A stretch of DNA of 64,000 nt from JBFWRI01 sp050248995 (GCA_050248995.1 JBFWRI010000001.1:102431-166430); one strand, 5' to 3'. Shown: positions 25,353-34,184, counted from the first letter of the stretch. A program made the numbers and translations. The notes: a model not told the origin generated them from the letters alone.

Positions 25353-25898
25353 ATGGGGGTTTCCATCCGTGCTTACGCCCGCCATCGGGGCGTGGCTGAA
25401 AACGCCGTGCGCAAAGCAATAAAAGCAGGCCGCATCACGCCCGACAGCAATGGAAAGATCGACGTTGCCAAGGCCGATGCGGCCTGGGAAGCCAACACCG
25501 ACCACACCAAGCGGCATGATCCGGCAGGGTTCAAGGATATCGACCCCGAAGAGGCCATGAATTCCGTCAAACAGACTCTGGCCGAGAGTGGTCGCGCCGC
25601 GCATGGCATGAACAGCTTCACGCAAGCCCGCACCGCGCACGAAATCGCCAAAGCCCACCTCGCGCGGCAACGCCTGCAGGAGAAAAAAGGACAATTAATC
25701 AACAAGGACATGGTGAAAGCACAGGTGTTCCGCCTGGGGCGGCAATTCAGGGACGCATGGGCAAATTGGCCAGCACGCGTGTCCGCGCAAATCGCCGCCG
25801 AGCTGCAGGTGGACGAGCATGTCTTGCACATGACCCTGGAACGCTATGTGCGGGAGCATCTGGATGAACTTGGGGATGCCAAACTCGATCTCGAATGA
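25353..25898 (+). CDS. Terminase small-subunit-like protein
   Basis: A 181-residue protein directly before the large terminase. The N-terminal helix-turn-helix is visible: SIRAYARHRGVAENAVRKAIK, followed by GRITPDSNGKIDVAKADAAW. The central part is a long charged helix (TAHEIAKAHLARQRLQEKKG). This fits phage small terminases that recognise the packaging site. It overlaps the large terminase gene by about 35 bases. The 90 bases before it may include the packaging site, but no cos sequence can be identified. Confidence 0.78.
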   Translation: MGVSIRAYARHRGVAENAVRKAIKAGRITPDSNGKIDVAKADAAWEANTDHTKRHDPAGFKDIDPEEAMNSVKQTLAESGRAAHGMNSFTQARTAHEIAKAHLARQRLQEKKGQLINKDMVKAQVFRLGRQFRDAWANWPARVSAQIAAELQVDEHVLHMTLERYVREHLDELGDAKLDLE

Positions 25899-27885
25899 AG
25901 GAGGATATGACAGTCTAGAAATCGAAAATATCTGGCAGCAGGCCGTCAAGCCCGATCCGTACCTTCTGGTGTCGGAATGGTCGGACAAATACCGTCTCCT
26001 TTCCCCGAAATCGGCTGCCGAGCCAGGGCGCTGGCGCACCGCCCGCACGCCGTACTTGCGCGACATCATGGATCATCTTGCGCCGTCCTCTCCGGTGCAG
26101 CGCATCGTATTCATGAAGGGATCGCAGGTCGGCGGGACGGAATGCGGCAATAACTGGATCGGTTACGTCATCCATGCAGCGCCAGGGCCGATGATGGCCG
26201 TTGCGCCGACGGTGGAGCTGGCCAAACGCCATTCCAAACAGCGCATCGATCCGCTTTTGAACGATGTGCCGGAATTGCGCGAGAAAGTGCGCCCTGCGCG
26301 GGAACGCGATAGCGGCAACACGATCTTGAGCAAGGATTTCCTTGGCGGTCTGCTCATCATGACAGGTGCGAATTCCGCCGTAGGTCTGCGCTCGATGCCG
26401 GCCCGCTACCTGTTTATGGACGAAATCGATGCGTACCCAGGGGACGTTGATGGCGAAGGTGATCCGATCCTGCTGGCAGAGCGTCGGTCGGCCACGTTTA
26501 AGCGCCGCAGAAAGATATTCATGGTCAGCACACCTACCGTTAAGGGCTTATCCCGTGTTCAACGCGAATTCGAGAAAAGCGATCAACGGTTCTTTCATGT
26601 GCCTTGCCCTGAATGCGACCATTTCCAGCCGCTGCGGTTCACGCAACTGCGCTGGCCGGAAAACGAGCCGCAAAAGGCCGAATACGTTTGCGAGAGCTGC
26701 GGCTGCCTGATTGCCGAACACCACAAGACAGCGATGCTGGCGCGGGGTGAATGGCGGGCAACTGCAGAAACCACGGATGGAACGGTGGGTTATCACCTGT
26801 CGTCCCTCTACAGTCCGATTGGCTGGTTTTCGTGGGGCGATGCGGCAGCCATGTTCGAAGATGCCAAGCGCAACCCCGATCTGATGAAGGGTTTCGTCAA
26901 CACGGTGCTGGGAGAGCCTTACGAGGAATCCTCCGATGCGCCGGAATGGCAGCGTCTGTACGAACGCCGACAAACCTATGCGCAGGGTGTCGTCCCGATG
27001 GGTGGCCTGTTCCTGACGGCGGGTGTCGACGTCCAGAAAGACCGTCTCGAATGCGAGATCGTTGCCTGGGGCCGTAACAAGGAAAACTGGTCGGTGGATT
27101 ACGTTGTTCTTGATGGCGACACCGCGCGACCGGAAATCTGGAAACGGCTGGACGAAGAAGTCCTGCAGCGCGATTGGCCGCATGCCACAGGCCACACCAT
27201 GCCCGTGCGGGTGATGGCGGTGGACAGCGGTTACGCCACACAGGACGTTTACGGCTTTGTCCGCAACCATCCCCAGGCCGTCTGGGGCGGAAACGGCGCA
27301 CGCGCCAGCCAGCCGCGCACGGTCGTCGCCGTCAAAGGCCGCGATGCGGAAACGGCGCTGATCCTGAGCGTGTCCAAGGCTGATACGGGCGGGAAACGCC
27401 GTGGTTTACGGGTCTGGAACGTATCCGGCCCTGTGGCCAAGATGGAGCTTTACCGTTGGCTCAAGCTGGAATGGCCGACCGACCGCGAAATTGCGGACGG
27501 TGCGGTGTTCCCGCCTGGGAGCTGCCACTTCCCGCAATATGGCGAGGAGTATTTCAAGCAGCTGACGGCGGAGCGCCGCGTCATCCGCGTTGTGAAGGGT
27601 TTTCCGCATGCGACCTGGGAGAAAGACCCCAGCCGCAACAACGAAGCTCTGGACTGCCGCGTGTACGCCCGTGCCGCTGCCACCATCTACGGCATCGACC
27701 GGATGAGCGAATTCAAATGGCGCAGTCTGGAACAATCGCTGGGCGTGGAAGCTGAGATTCCTACGCGCGGGGTGGAAATCCCTGTGACGGAAGAAGCAAA
27801 GGCCGAACCGCCGAAACCGCAAACCAAGAAACGGGTCACTGTCCCACAGCGCAAAGCCGTGCGGGCAAATGACCCTTATTTATAG
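25864..27885 (+). CDS. Terminase large subunit, GpA family
   Basis: The packaging motor of a lambda-like phage, about 673 residues. The ATG at 25864 has GGGAG seven bases upstream; starts at 25846 and 25876 are alternatives. The ATPase part shows FMKGSQVGGTECGNNW (Walker A region) and RYLFMDEIDAYPGD (Walker B). A zinc-like CPECDHF...CESCGCL pair follows. The nuclease part has AGVDVQKDRLECEIVAWG and VMAVDSGYATQDVY with acidic residues. The C-terminus is basic. It marks the start of the late module. Its last six bases overlap the convergent gene at 27880. Confidence 0.95.
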   Translation: MNLGMPNSISNEGGYDSLEIENIWQQAVKPDPYLLVSEWSDKYRLLSPKSAAEPGRWRTARTPYLRDIMDHLAPSSPVQRIVFMKGSQVGGTECGNNWIGYVIHAAPGPMMAVAPTVELAKRHSKQRIDPLLNDVPELREKVRPARERDSGNTILSKDFLGGLLIMTGANSAVGLRSMPARYLFMDEIDAYPGDVDGEGDPILLAERRSATFKRRRKIFMVSTPTVKGLSRVQREFEKSDQRFFHVPCPECDHFQPLRFTQLRWPENEPQKAEYVCESCGCLIAEHHKTAMLARGEWRATAETTDGTVGYHLSSLYSPIGWFSWGDAAAMFEDAKRNPDLMKGFVNTVLGEPYEESSDAPEWQRLYERRQTYAQGVVPMGGLFLTAGVDVQKDRLECEIVAWGRNKENWSVDYVVLDGDTARPEIWKRLDEEVLQRDWPHATGHTMPVRVMAVDSGYATQDVYGFVRNHPQAVWGGNGARASQPRTVVAVKGRDAETALILSVSKADTGGKRRGLRVWNVSGPVAKMELYRWLKLEWPTDREIADGAVFPPGSCHFPQYGEEYFKQLTAERRVIRVVKGFPHATWEKDPSRNNEALDCRVYARAAATIYGIDRMSEFKWRSLEQSLGVEAEIPTRGVEIPVTEEAKAEPPKPQTKKRVTVPQRKAVRANDPYL

Positions 27886-28386
27886 GATATTCAGTGCTTC
27901 AATAAGGCGGCTTGTAACGTCTTGAACGCCATCAATATCCCACACATCATCGGTAAGGTAAAAAATATGCTTATTATCATGCGCAGAATAATAAGGGTTT
28001 CGATCCACAATCACCTGATAAGGAATGATAGCAGCCCTGTGTATCGAGTAATCGCTATTGAATAGAACGGCAGCTATGTAATCGAAATTTGCATCTTCAA
28101 TGCGACGGATTGCACTTAACTGCCGCTCACTTCTGCTCTTGTTAATAATCTGGCGAGCTTTGATCTGATAACGAATGCCATCTGTGCATTTCGCATCAAA
28201 TCCGTTCTGCGAGTTGTTTGACATGCACCAATTGAAAGCCTTGCAGAACAAAAATTCTGCAAGATCGCCAGTTGGTTTGTTTGAGGTGCGAATTACCCCG
28301 CGTTGCCTCAGTTCAGACAGCGTGTCGGCTTGCAAGTCAAGCAAGGCCTTAATCGATAAATCTTTCAAATCTAAACCATGGCTCAT
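27880..28386 (-). CDS. Opposite-strand cargo protein, DUF6998-like, possible nuclease fold
   Basis: A 168-residue protein on the minus strand, inserted between terminase and the head-joining gene. It starts at MSHGLDLKDLS with AGGA upstream. The pattern LLDLQADTLSELRQRGVIRT, then KPTGDLAEFLFCKAF, NGFDAKCTDGIRYQIKARQI resembles DUF6998. The DAKCTDGIRYQIKAR stretch resembles the D...xxK core of restriction-like nucleases, and later strands (FDYIAAVLFNSDY) fit such a fold. It is more AT-rich than its neighbours. An opposite-strand gene in a late operon is typical of a lysogeny-expressed cargo gene, so a defence role is possible but unproven. Confidence 0.65.
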   Translation of the reverse strand: MSHGLDLKDLSIKALLDLQADTLSELRQRGVIRTSNKPTGDLAEFLFCKAFNWCMSNNSQNGFDAKCTDGIRYQIKARQIINKSRSERQLSAIRRIEDANFDYIAAVLFNSDYSIHRAAIIPYQVIVDRNPYYSAHDNKHIFYLTDDVWDIDGVQDVTSRLIEALNIL

Positions 28387-28399
28387 GTCGGAGATTCCT

Positions 28400-28630
28400 A
28401 TGAATGACAGTATTTTAGAACTTGAAACCCGATTAGTGCAAGCTAAAGAGGCGCGGCATCGCCTTTTGACCGGCACGCAGGAAGTATCGGTCAGCCTGCA
28501 CGGCTACGGCAGCACGACCTATACGGCGGGCAATGTTGGAGCGCTAGAAAAGTATATTCATGAGCTTCAAGTAGAGATTTCAAGGCGTAATGGCACAGCC
28601 AGACGCGGAATTATTCGAACAAGTTTCTAA
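28400..28630 (+). CDS. Head-tail joining protein, gpW type
   Basis: A 76-residue protein starting MNDSILELETRL with GGAGATT upstream. The pattern fits gpW of lambda: an N-terminal helix (LETRLVQAKEARHRLLTGTQ), a strand pair (VSVSLHGYGSTTYTAGNV) and a C-terminal helix (GALEKYIHELQVEISRRNG). gpW fills the portal channel after packaging and prepares it for the tail. The position between terminase and portal is the lambda order (A-W-B). Confidence 0.85.
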   Translation: MNDSILELETRLVQAKEARHRLLTGTQEVSVSLHGYGSTTYTAGNVGALEKYIHELQVEISRRNGTARRGIIRTSF

Positions 28631-28639
28631 GGCAAAATC

Positions 28640-30202
28640 ATGGTGCAATTACTGGACTCCTCTGGCCAGCCCCTCAAGGCTGCGCCCCGCATGCGTGTGA
28701 GCGATACGGCGCATCGCGCTGCATCTTTACGCACGCGCGAGCTTGCAAGCTGGATGCCTTTGCTGGGATCGGCTGATAGCGATTTGCTGTCTGAATTGCC
28801 GACGCTGGTATCACGGTCGCGCGACCTGACCCGCAACCACGGCGTGGCATCTGGCGCAATTCAAACGCTGGTCGACAATGTTATCGGCACAGGTCTGCGC
28901 CTGGCGGCCATTCCCGATTACCGTGCCTTGGGGAAAACCAAGGAATGGGCTGATGAATGGGCGCGACAGGTTGAAACCGAATGGCGTTCGTGGGCGGAAA
29001 GCACGGAATGCGATGCGGCCAATGCGCTGACATTCGCGGGCATGACGGCGCTGGTGTTCCGTTCCAGTATCGTGAACGGCGAAGCGCTGGCGTTGCCATT
29101 GTGGCTGGAAGAACGCGGCACACGCTATGCCACAACCATGCAATTGGTGGAAGCTGATCGGCTTTCCAACCCTGCAGGGCGGCAGGACGGCAAAACCCTG
29201 CGTTCCGGCATTGAGATCGATATGTACGGGGCCGCGGTAGCGTACCATCTCCGCAAAAACCATCCTGGCGATGTCTATATGGGCTTTGGCCTTGATGCGC
29301 AGGATTGGGAGCGCATCCCCGCGCGGACGGCGTTTGGCCGCCAGCGTGTCCTGCATATTCATGACAAAGAGCGCACAGGTCAGCACCGTGGCAAGCCGCT
29401 GCTGACTTCGATCATGCCGATGTTCAAAATGCTCGACCATTACGAGCGTTCGGAGCTGCAGGCCGCCGTGGTCAACGCCATGATTGCCGCCTTTATCGAA
29501 ACCCCGCTGGATGGTGAGGCCATCGGCGAGATGTTCGGCGGGTCGGTGGACGATTATCTGGCTGCGCGGAATGAATGGGATATTCGCCTGCAGGGTGGTT
29601 CTATCATCCCCGTGTTCCCAGGCGACAAGGTCGCGCCGTTCACGCCAAGCCGTCCGAACAGCGGTTACGGCCAGTTTGTTGAGAACGTCCTGCGCCACAT
29701 CGGCGCTGGTTTGAATATTCCGTTTGAATTGCTGATGAAGGATTTCAGCAAAACGAATTATTCCAGCGCCCGCGCGGCTTTGTTGGAAGCATGGCGGTAT
29801 TTTAACGCCCGCCGCCAATGGATGGCGACCTATTGGGCCAGGCCCGTGTACGAACTGTGGCTGGAAGAAGCAATCAATCGGGGCATCGTGGATGCCCCTG
29901 ATTTTTATGAACGCCGTGCCGCATGGACACGCTGCAAATGGATTGGCCCTGGTCGTGGTTGGGTTGACCCTGTCAAAGAAGCGAAAGCTGCACAGCTCCG
30001 TATGCAGATTGGCTTGTCCACGCTGGAGGACGAATGCGCTGCGCAGGGGTTGGATTGGGAAGAAGTTCTCGAACAGCTCGCGCGTGAGAAAGCCAAGATC
30101 ATGGAGCTGGGGCTTTCGATCAATGATGTGAACAGCATTTTGACCACTACCGACAATAATCAGGAGGAAGAAAATGAGGATTTGGAACCGCATCGCCGGT
30201 GA
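28640..30202 (+). CDS. Phage portal protein, lambda gpB family
   Basis: A 520-residue portal. It shows typical stretches: SRDLTRNHGVASGAIQTLVD near the start, TMQLVEADRLSNPAG, a strand with AVAYHLRKNHPGDVY, RVLHIHDKERTGQHRG and NIPFELLMKDFSKTNYSSAR, the lambda-type LxxDFSxxNYSSxR signature. Twelve copies form the gateway for DNA at one capsid vertex. It overlaps the protease gene by 29 bases. Length and order match lambda-like phages. Confidence 0.95.
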   Translation: MVQLLDSSGQPLKAAPRMRVSDTAHRAASLRTRELASWMPLLGSADSDLLSELPTLVSRSRDLTRNHGVASGAIQTLVDNVIGTGLRLAAIPDYRALGKTKEWADEWARQVETEWRSWAESTECDAANALTFAGMTALVFRSSIVNGEALALPLWLEERGTRYATTMQLVEADRLSNPAGRQDGKTLRSGIEIDMYGAAVAYHLRKNHPGDVYMGFGLDAQDWERIPARTAFGRQRVLHIHDKERTGQHRGKPLLTSIMPMFKMLDHYERSELQAAVVNAMIAAFIETPLDGEAIGEMFGGSVDDYLAARNEWDIRLQGGSIIPVFPGDKVAPFTPSRPNSGYGQFVENVLRHIGAGLNIPFELLMKDFSKTNYSSARAALLEAWRYFNARRQWMATYWARPVYELWLEEAINRGIVDAPDFYERRAAWTRCKWIGPGRGWVDPVKEAKAAQLRMQIGLSTLEDECAAQGLDWEEVLEQLAREKAKIMELGLSINDVNSILTTTDNNQEEENEDLEPHRR

Positions 30203-31379
30203 GCCGTGGGCGATCACGGAAACAGCGCTGCATACAATTTTGGAAATCGCCGCGCGGGAAAACGAAAGTCCGCAGGCGGTGGCCGCCAAACTTGGCCGCA
30301 ATCTGCAAAACACCTACAGCGTGATGGAACGCGACGGTGTGGCAGTCATTCCAGTCACAGGGCCGCTATTCCGCTATGCCAATCTGTTCACGATGATCAG
30401 CGGTGCGTCCAGTTACGAGCTGATCGCCCGTGATTTCACCGCCGCGCTGGAAAATCCGCAGATCAAGGGCATCATCCTTGATATCGACTCCCCAGGCGGC
30501 GAAGTGAACGGCGTGTCGGAATTGTCCAACATGGTCTTTGCCGCGCGTGGCAAGAAGCCTGTCGTGGCGTATGCCTCTGGCGATGCCGCATCCGGTGCGT
30601 ACTGGATCGCTTCCGCCGCTGACGAGATCGTAGTGTCCGAAACTTCGGCGCTGGGATCAATCGGCGTGGTCGGCATGTATCAAGGAAAATCGGGAAAATC
30701 GGCGGAAGCCGTGGAAATCGTTTCCTCGCAAAGTCCGCACAAGCGCCTTGATCCCACCACGGATGATGGCCGCAGTCGTTTGCAAACCCGCATCGACAGC
30801 ATGGCGGATGTCTTTATCGAAACCATCGCTCGCAACCGCAATGTGTCCGCCGAAAACGTGCAGAACCATTATGGCGGTGGCGATGTGATGATCGGCGCAA
30901 AGGCTGTCAGCGCCGGTCTGGCCGACAGGGTCGGAAGCCTTGAAGGACTGATAGCCGAACTTTCTTCCCCACAGAAAAGCCCTCGCACAGAGGGCTTTTT
31001 TAATGCCCAAAACCAACCCCCATCAACACAGGAGAAAAAGCCGATGGATATCGAAACCTTGAAAAAAGACCACCCCGACCTCGTGGCCACGCTGATGCGC
31101 GAGGGCGCATCTGCCGAGAAAACGCGGTTGAACGACATTCTTTGCAGCGAAGAGGCCAAAGGCCGCGAAAAGCTCGCAAAGGAAATGGCGCTGAATACCG
31201 ACATTCACGCCGGAGAAGCCCGACAGCTTCTGGCCTGCGCCCCTGTCGAAGAACCGAAGGCAGCGACCTCTTTTGAAAAGGTCATGTCTTCCATGCCCAA
31301 CCCCGCCATCACGCCCGCCAGCGATGATGCCGTCAACGATGTCGATGCGGTCGCCAGCCGTATCGCCGCCGCCGTTTAA
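30174..31379 (+). CDS. S49 head maturation protease with fused scaffold domain
   Basis: A 401-residue protein with AGGAGGAAG before its ATG. Residues 1-265 form an S49/ClpP-like protease: ILDIDSPGGEVNGVSELSNM, the nucleophile Ser140 in GDAASGAYWIASAAD, and ALGSIGVVGMYQ. Residues 265-290 form a linker, and 290-401 a helical scaffold (MDIETLKKDHPDLVATLM and onward). This mirrors lambda C, where Nu3 scaffold is made from an internal start. Here ATG 31044 has GGAG upstream and could give the scaffold alone. A perfect terminator hairpin lies in the linker. Confidence 0.9.
   Translation: MRIWNRIAGEPWAITETALHTILEIAARENESPQAVAAKLGRNLQNTYSVMERDGVAVIPVTGPLFRYANLFTMISGASSYELIARDFTAALENPQIKGIILDIDSPGGEVNGVSELSNMVFAARGKKPVVAYASGDAASGAYWIASAADEIVVSETSALGSIGVVGMYQGKSGKSAEAVEIVSSQSPHKRLDPTTDDGRSRLQTRIDSMADVFIETIARNRNVSAENVQNHYGGGDVMIGAKAVSAGLADRVGSLEGLIAELSSPQKSPRTEGFFNAQNQPPSTQEKKPMDIETLKKDHPDLVATLMREGASAEKTRLNDILCSEEAKGREKLAKEMALNTDIHAGEARQLLACAPVEEPKAATSFEKVMSSMPNPAITPASDDAVNDVDAVASRIAAAV
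30975..31001 (+). terminator. Terminator-like hairpin in the protease-scaffold linker
   Basis: AAAAGCCCTC at 30975-30984, loop GCACA, GAGGGCTTTT at 30990-30999, then TT. Ten pairs with a six-pair GC core and a T6 run. It is inside the coding frame, 45 bases before the internal scaffold start. Confidence 0.75.
31044..31379 (+). CDS. Nested capsid scaffold protein (internal start)
   Basis: An in-frame internal start within the S49 gene. The ATG at 31044 is preceded by CAGGAGAAAAAG, a good ribosome site, which is not needed for the full-length protein. The product would be 111 residues, helical and acidic, ending in the same C-terminus (DAVASRIAAAV). Lambda Nu3 and similar scaffolds are made this way and guide capsid assembly before being cleaved. 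Basis: seen in sequence plus the lambda precedent. Confidence 0.7.
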   Translation: MDIETLKKDHPDLVATLMREGASAEKTRLNDILCSEEAKGREKLAKEMALNTDIHAGEARQLLACAPVEEPKAATSFEKVMSSMPNPAITPASDDAVNDVDAVASRIAAAV

Positions 31380-31402
31380 CCCCGCAACACAAGGAGAAAA
31401 CC

Positions 31403-31777
31403 ATGACACGAGCTGAAGGTTTTAAAGATCAGGGCGAATACACCCCTGACAATCTGCTGGCAGGTGAATACCCGCGCGTTGAGCGCGTGGTGACGATTGC
31501 CGCAGGAGCCGATCTGGCCAAAGGCGCTGTTCTTGGCCGCATCACGGCCAATGGCAAATTCAAATTGAGTGCTTCGGCCAGCGCCGACGGTTCTCAAACG
31601 CCGGATGCCATTCTGGCTGAACGCGCCAACGCCGCCGACAACGATGTGCAGGCTGTCGTCTATTTCAGCGGCGAATTCAACGAAAACGCTCTCGTCCTGG
31701 GCGCGGGTCACACGCTCGACAGCGTGCGCATCGCGCTGCGGGCAAAGAACGTCTATCTGCGCCGCAACCAGAAATAA
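31403..31777 (+). CDS. Head decoration protein, lambda gpD type
   Basis: A 124-residue protein with AAGGAG upstream. The pattern fits the gpD family: the N-terminal arm (MTRAEGFKDQGEYTPDNLLA), then RVERVVTIAAGADLAKGAVL, GRITANGKFKLSASASADGS and DVQAVVYFSGEFNENAL. Trimers stabilise the expanded capsid. It lies between the protease and the major capsid gene, as in lambda. Confidence 0.92.
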   Translation: MTRAEGFKDQGEYTPDNLLAGEYPRVERVVTIAAGADLAKGAVLGRITANGKFKLSASASADGSQTPDAILAERANAADNDVQAVVYFSGEFNENALVLGAGHTLDSVRIALRAKNVYLRRNQK

Positions 31778-31804
31778 CCCGATCTTTCAAAAAGGAGAAA
31801 GCCC

Positions 31805-32845
31805 ATGTCTATCGACATTTTCAACACCCACGTCCTGACCAAGGTCGTGGAAAAGCTGGAGCGTCCCAGCTCCTTCCTGCTCGACGTATTCTTCGGTCAG
31901 GAACAAACCGAGGATTCCGAAGAAATCCACTTCGATATCGACAAATCCAAGCCGAAGCTGACACCGTTCGTTTCGCCGCTGGTTGCCGGTAAGGTCGTGG
32001 ATGACGAAGGTTTCACCACCAAGAGCTTCAAGCCCGCCTATGCCAAGGACAAGCGCCGCTTTGACCCCAATCGTCCGTTCAAGCGTTCGATTGGCGAGAA
32101 AATCGGCGGCACGCTGTCCCCGCAGCAACGCCTGGAAGCCAATATCAACCGCACCCTGTCCAAGCAGCTGGAAAACTTGACGCGCCGCGAGGAAGTCATG
32201 GCATCGGAAGCTCTGCGCACGGGGCGCATCACGGTCAGCGGTGATGAATATCCGACCGTGGTCGTGGACTTCCAGCGCGATCCATCCCTGACGGTGGGGC
32301 TGGCAGGTGGCAGCCGCTGGGGTGAAGCTGGGGTGAATGCGCTGGACAACCTCGAAGATTGGGTTGCCCGCATTCAGGAAAAATCCGGCGCGGTGGGTCG
32401 CACCGTGATTATGGATGCGCTGGCATGGCGTGTGTTCAAGGCCGATCCGAAGGTAGAAAAGCTGCTGGATATTCGCCGCCTGCGTGATGCGGCAGATCTG
32501 GCGCTGGGGCCGATTGCTTTCGGCCAGGGCAACGATCTGGCGCGTTATGTCGGCACAATCGGCGATCTGGACTTCTGGGTCTATAACGACCGCTACGTTG
32601 ACGACAACGATGCCGTCCAGAAACTCCTGCCGGATTACACCGTGCTGATCGGCAGCCCGACCCAGCTGGAAGGCACGCGTTGCTACGGCGCGATCCAGGA
32701 TGAAAAAGCCGGATACCGTGCGCAGCGCTTCTTCTCGAAGTCGTGGCTGGAGGAAGACCCTGCCGTGCGCTGGTTGCTGCTGCAATCCGCACCGCTGATC
32801 GTGCCTTATCGCCCGAACGCTTCGTTCTGCGCAACGGTACGTTAA
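31805..32845 (+). CDS. Major capsid protein, lambda gpE family
   Basis: A 346-residue capsid protein with AAGGAG upstream. It shows the gpE pattern: MSIDIFNTHVLTKVVEKLER, FLLDVFFGQEQTEDSEEIHF, FVSPLVAGKVVDDEGF, then RPFKRSIGEKIGG and RGFRTGRITVSG-like RTGRITVSGDEYPTVVVDF. The C-terminal third includes DFWVYNDRYVD and GAIQDEKAGYRAQRFFSKSW. It forms the HK97-fold shell. Length and order are normal. Confidence 0.95.
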   Translation: MSIDIFNTHVLTKVVEKLERPSSFLLDVFFGQEQTEDSEEIHFDIDKSKPKLTPFVSPLVAGKVVDDEGFTTKSFKPAYAKDKRRFDPNRPFKRSIGEKIGGTLSPQQRLEANINRTLSKQLENLTRREEVMASEALRTGRITVSGDEYPTVVVDFQRDPSLTVGLAGGSRWGEAGVNALDNLEDWVARIQEKSGAVGRTVIMDALAWRVFKADPKVEKLLDIRRLRDAADLALGPIAFGQGNDLARYVGTIGDLDFWVYNDRYVDDNDAVQKLLPDYTVLIGSPTQLEGTRCYGAIQDEKAGYRAQRFFSKSWLEEDPAVRWLLLQSAPLIVPYRPNASFCATVR

Positions 32846-32857
32846 GGAGGGATGGCC

Positions 32858-33223
32858 ATGAAAATCACAGCGATCATCACTCTGCACGTCAACGGTAAAG
32901 ACCATGCGCCTGGCGCGGTGTTTGATATTGCGGACGATGAGGCCGAACGCCTCATCGCACGCGGTTTCGCAACGTCAGGACAGGAAAAGGCTGCGTCTGC
33001 ATCCACTCCGGCAAAAAACGCCACCCCGCCTGCGGGCGGCAAACCCGCCCCGACGATTGAAGATATTGTCGAGGCGATTGCTGGCCTTGATCCCACCAAG
33101 GATTACGGCAAGAACGGCAAGCCGAACGTGGAAGCCATCGAAGCCTTGCTGGGCGCGGATATTACCGCCCAGCAGCGCGACCAGGCATGGGAAATCTTCC
33201 AGAAAGATGGTAAGGAAGAATGA
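32858..33223 (+). CDS. Small head-region protein, 121 residues
   Basis: AAGGAGG lies one base before an ATG at 32852 and seven before the ATG at 32858, so the second is preferred (MKITAIITLHVNGKDH). The N-terminal 40 residues form a small beta domain ending in DEAERLIARGFA, like the short DUF7210/FluMu-type modules in phage head proteins. An Ala/Pro-rich linker follows, then a helical end (EDIVEAIAGLDPTKDYGKNG). It lies after the capsid gene and is coupled by 4 bases to the next gene. Its position suggests a head completion or joining role. Confidence 0.65.
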   Translation: MKITAIITLHVNGKDHAPGAVFDIADDEAERLIARGFATSGQEKAASASTPAKNATPPAGGKPAPTIEDIVEAIAGLDPTKDYGKNGKPNVEAIEALLGADITAQQRDQAWEIFQKDGKEE

Positions 33224-33534
33224 GCTTCCAAGCCTCAGCTTCCAAGGCGGTAGATGCGCTGTTCGCCAAATTCGGGCGGACGGCGCATCTCGTCTTTCGG
33301 GACAATACCGAGGCCGATGCAACGGTCATTCACCGTTTCCCTGATCGGATTGTCGATGTCATGGACACGCGCGTGCATACAGGAACAGACCTGTTTGAAT
33401 TGCGCTTGTCGGAAATCGATCCTGCCAAGGCAGTTTATCAAATCATCATCGATGGCAAAACCTATGTGGCGCAGGGCGAACCTGTGCGTGATCAACATGG
33501 GCTTGTGCTGAGGATCGAAGCCTATGCGTCTTAG
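33220..33534 (+). CDS. Head-tail joining protein (FII-like)
   Basis: A 104-residue protein with a 4-base overlap at its start. It shows a beta-rich layout: AHLVFRDNTEADATVIHRFP, then DVMDTRVHTGTDLFELRLSE and KTYVAQGEPVRDQHGLVLRI. This fits the small beta-barrel head-tail connectors of lambda-like phages (gpFII/XkdH-like). The position between capsid and tail genes supports this. It overlaps the next gene by 11 bases. Confidence 0.75.
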   Translation: MSFQASASKAVDALFAKFGRTAHLVFRDNTEADATVIHRFPDRIVDVMDTRVHTGTDLFELRLSEIDPAKAVYQIIIDGKTYVAQGEPVRDQHGLVLRIEAYAS

Positions 33535-34177
33535 TGCAGCCTTTGAAGGAAAGCTACAGGAATACATGAAGGCAGAATTTGCCACTGCCGAACGCGCCGT
33601 CACGCTGGGCGTGCGGGAGGCAACGGATGGTTTGAAATTGTCCATGCGCCGTCAAGTTACAAGCGCAGGCCTTGGCCAGCGTATGGCCAATACCTGGCGA
33701 GGCGACCTGTATCCACGCGGGCAGAATTCCATCCGCGCGGCAGGCATGGTCTATACCAAGGCCAGCCGCATCATGGAGGGCTTTGAAAGCGCGGCGGTCA
33801 TTCGTTCAAAAGACGGATGGTGGCTGGCGATCCCGACACCGAATGCGCCGAAGCGTGGCGTGGGCGGTAAGCGGATCAATCCATCAAACTTTCCCGAACA
33901 CTCTTTGGGAAGGCTGCGGTTTGTATATCGCGCTGGCAAACCATCCTTGCTGGTGGTCGACAATGCCCGCGCATCCTACAGCCGGAAGACTGGTCAGTTG
34001 CGAGGTTTTCGCAAAGCAAGCGACCGCGCGGTCAGCAAAGGGCAAGGCATCACCACGGTGGTGATGTTCTGGCTCGTGCCGCAAGTACAAATGAAAAGGC
34101 TCATCACTTTCGATGCGGAGGCGCGGCGCTGGTTCGACCGTCTGCCGCAGTTGATTTTGAAAAACTGGCCGGATTGA
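33524..34177 (+). CDS. DUF6441-type tail completion protein
   Basis: A 217-residue basic protein starting MRLSAAFEGKLQEYM. It resembles DUF6441: GVREATDGLKLSMRRQVTSA, LGQRMANTWRGDLYPRGQNS, WWLAIPTPNAPKRGVGG and a C-terminal VVMFWLVPQVQMKRLITFDA. The family sits at the place of lambda gpZ or HK97 gp10 and is thought to complete the tail. The family name is from memory of the pattern. Confidence 0.78.
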   Translation: MRLSAAFEGKLQEYMKAEFATAERAVTLGVREATDGLKLSMRRQVTSAGLGQRMANTWRGDLYPRGQNSIRAAGMVYTKASRIMEGFESAAVIRSKDGWWLAIPTPNAPKRGVGGKRINPSNFPEHSLGRLRFVYRAGKPSLLVVDNARASYSRKTGQLRGFRKASDRAVSKGQGITTVVMFWLVPQVQMKRLITFDAEARRWFDRLPQLILKNWPD

Positions 34178-34184
34178 GGACATC

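Noticed and set aside
28811..30313. A 500-codon open frame antisense to the portal gene
   Set aside because: It is the mirror of a highly conserved phage gene, has no ribosome site or family pattern, and such long antisense frames are common in GC-rich coding DNA.
31787..32905. A 372-codon open frame antisense to the major capsid gene
   Set aside because: It shadows a conserved capsid gene and lacks start signals or family pattern.
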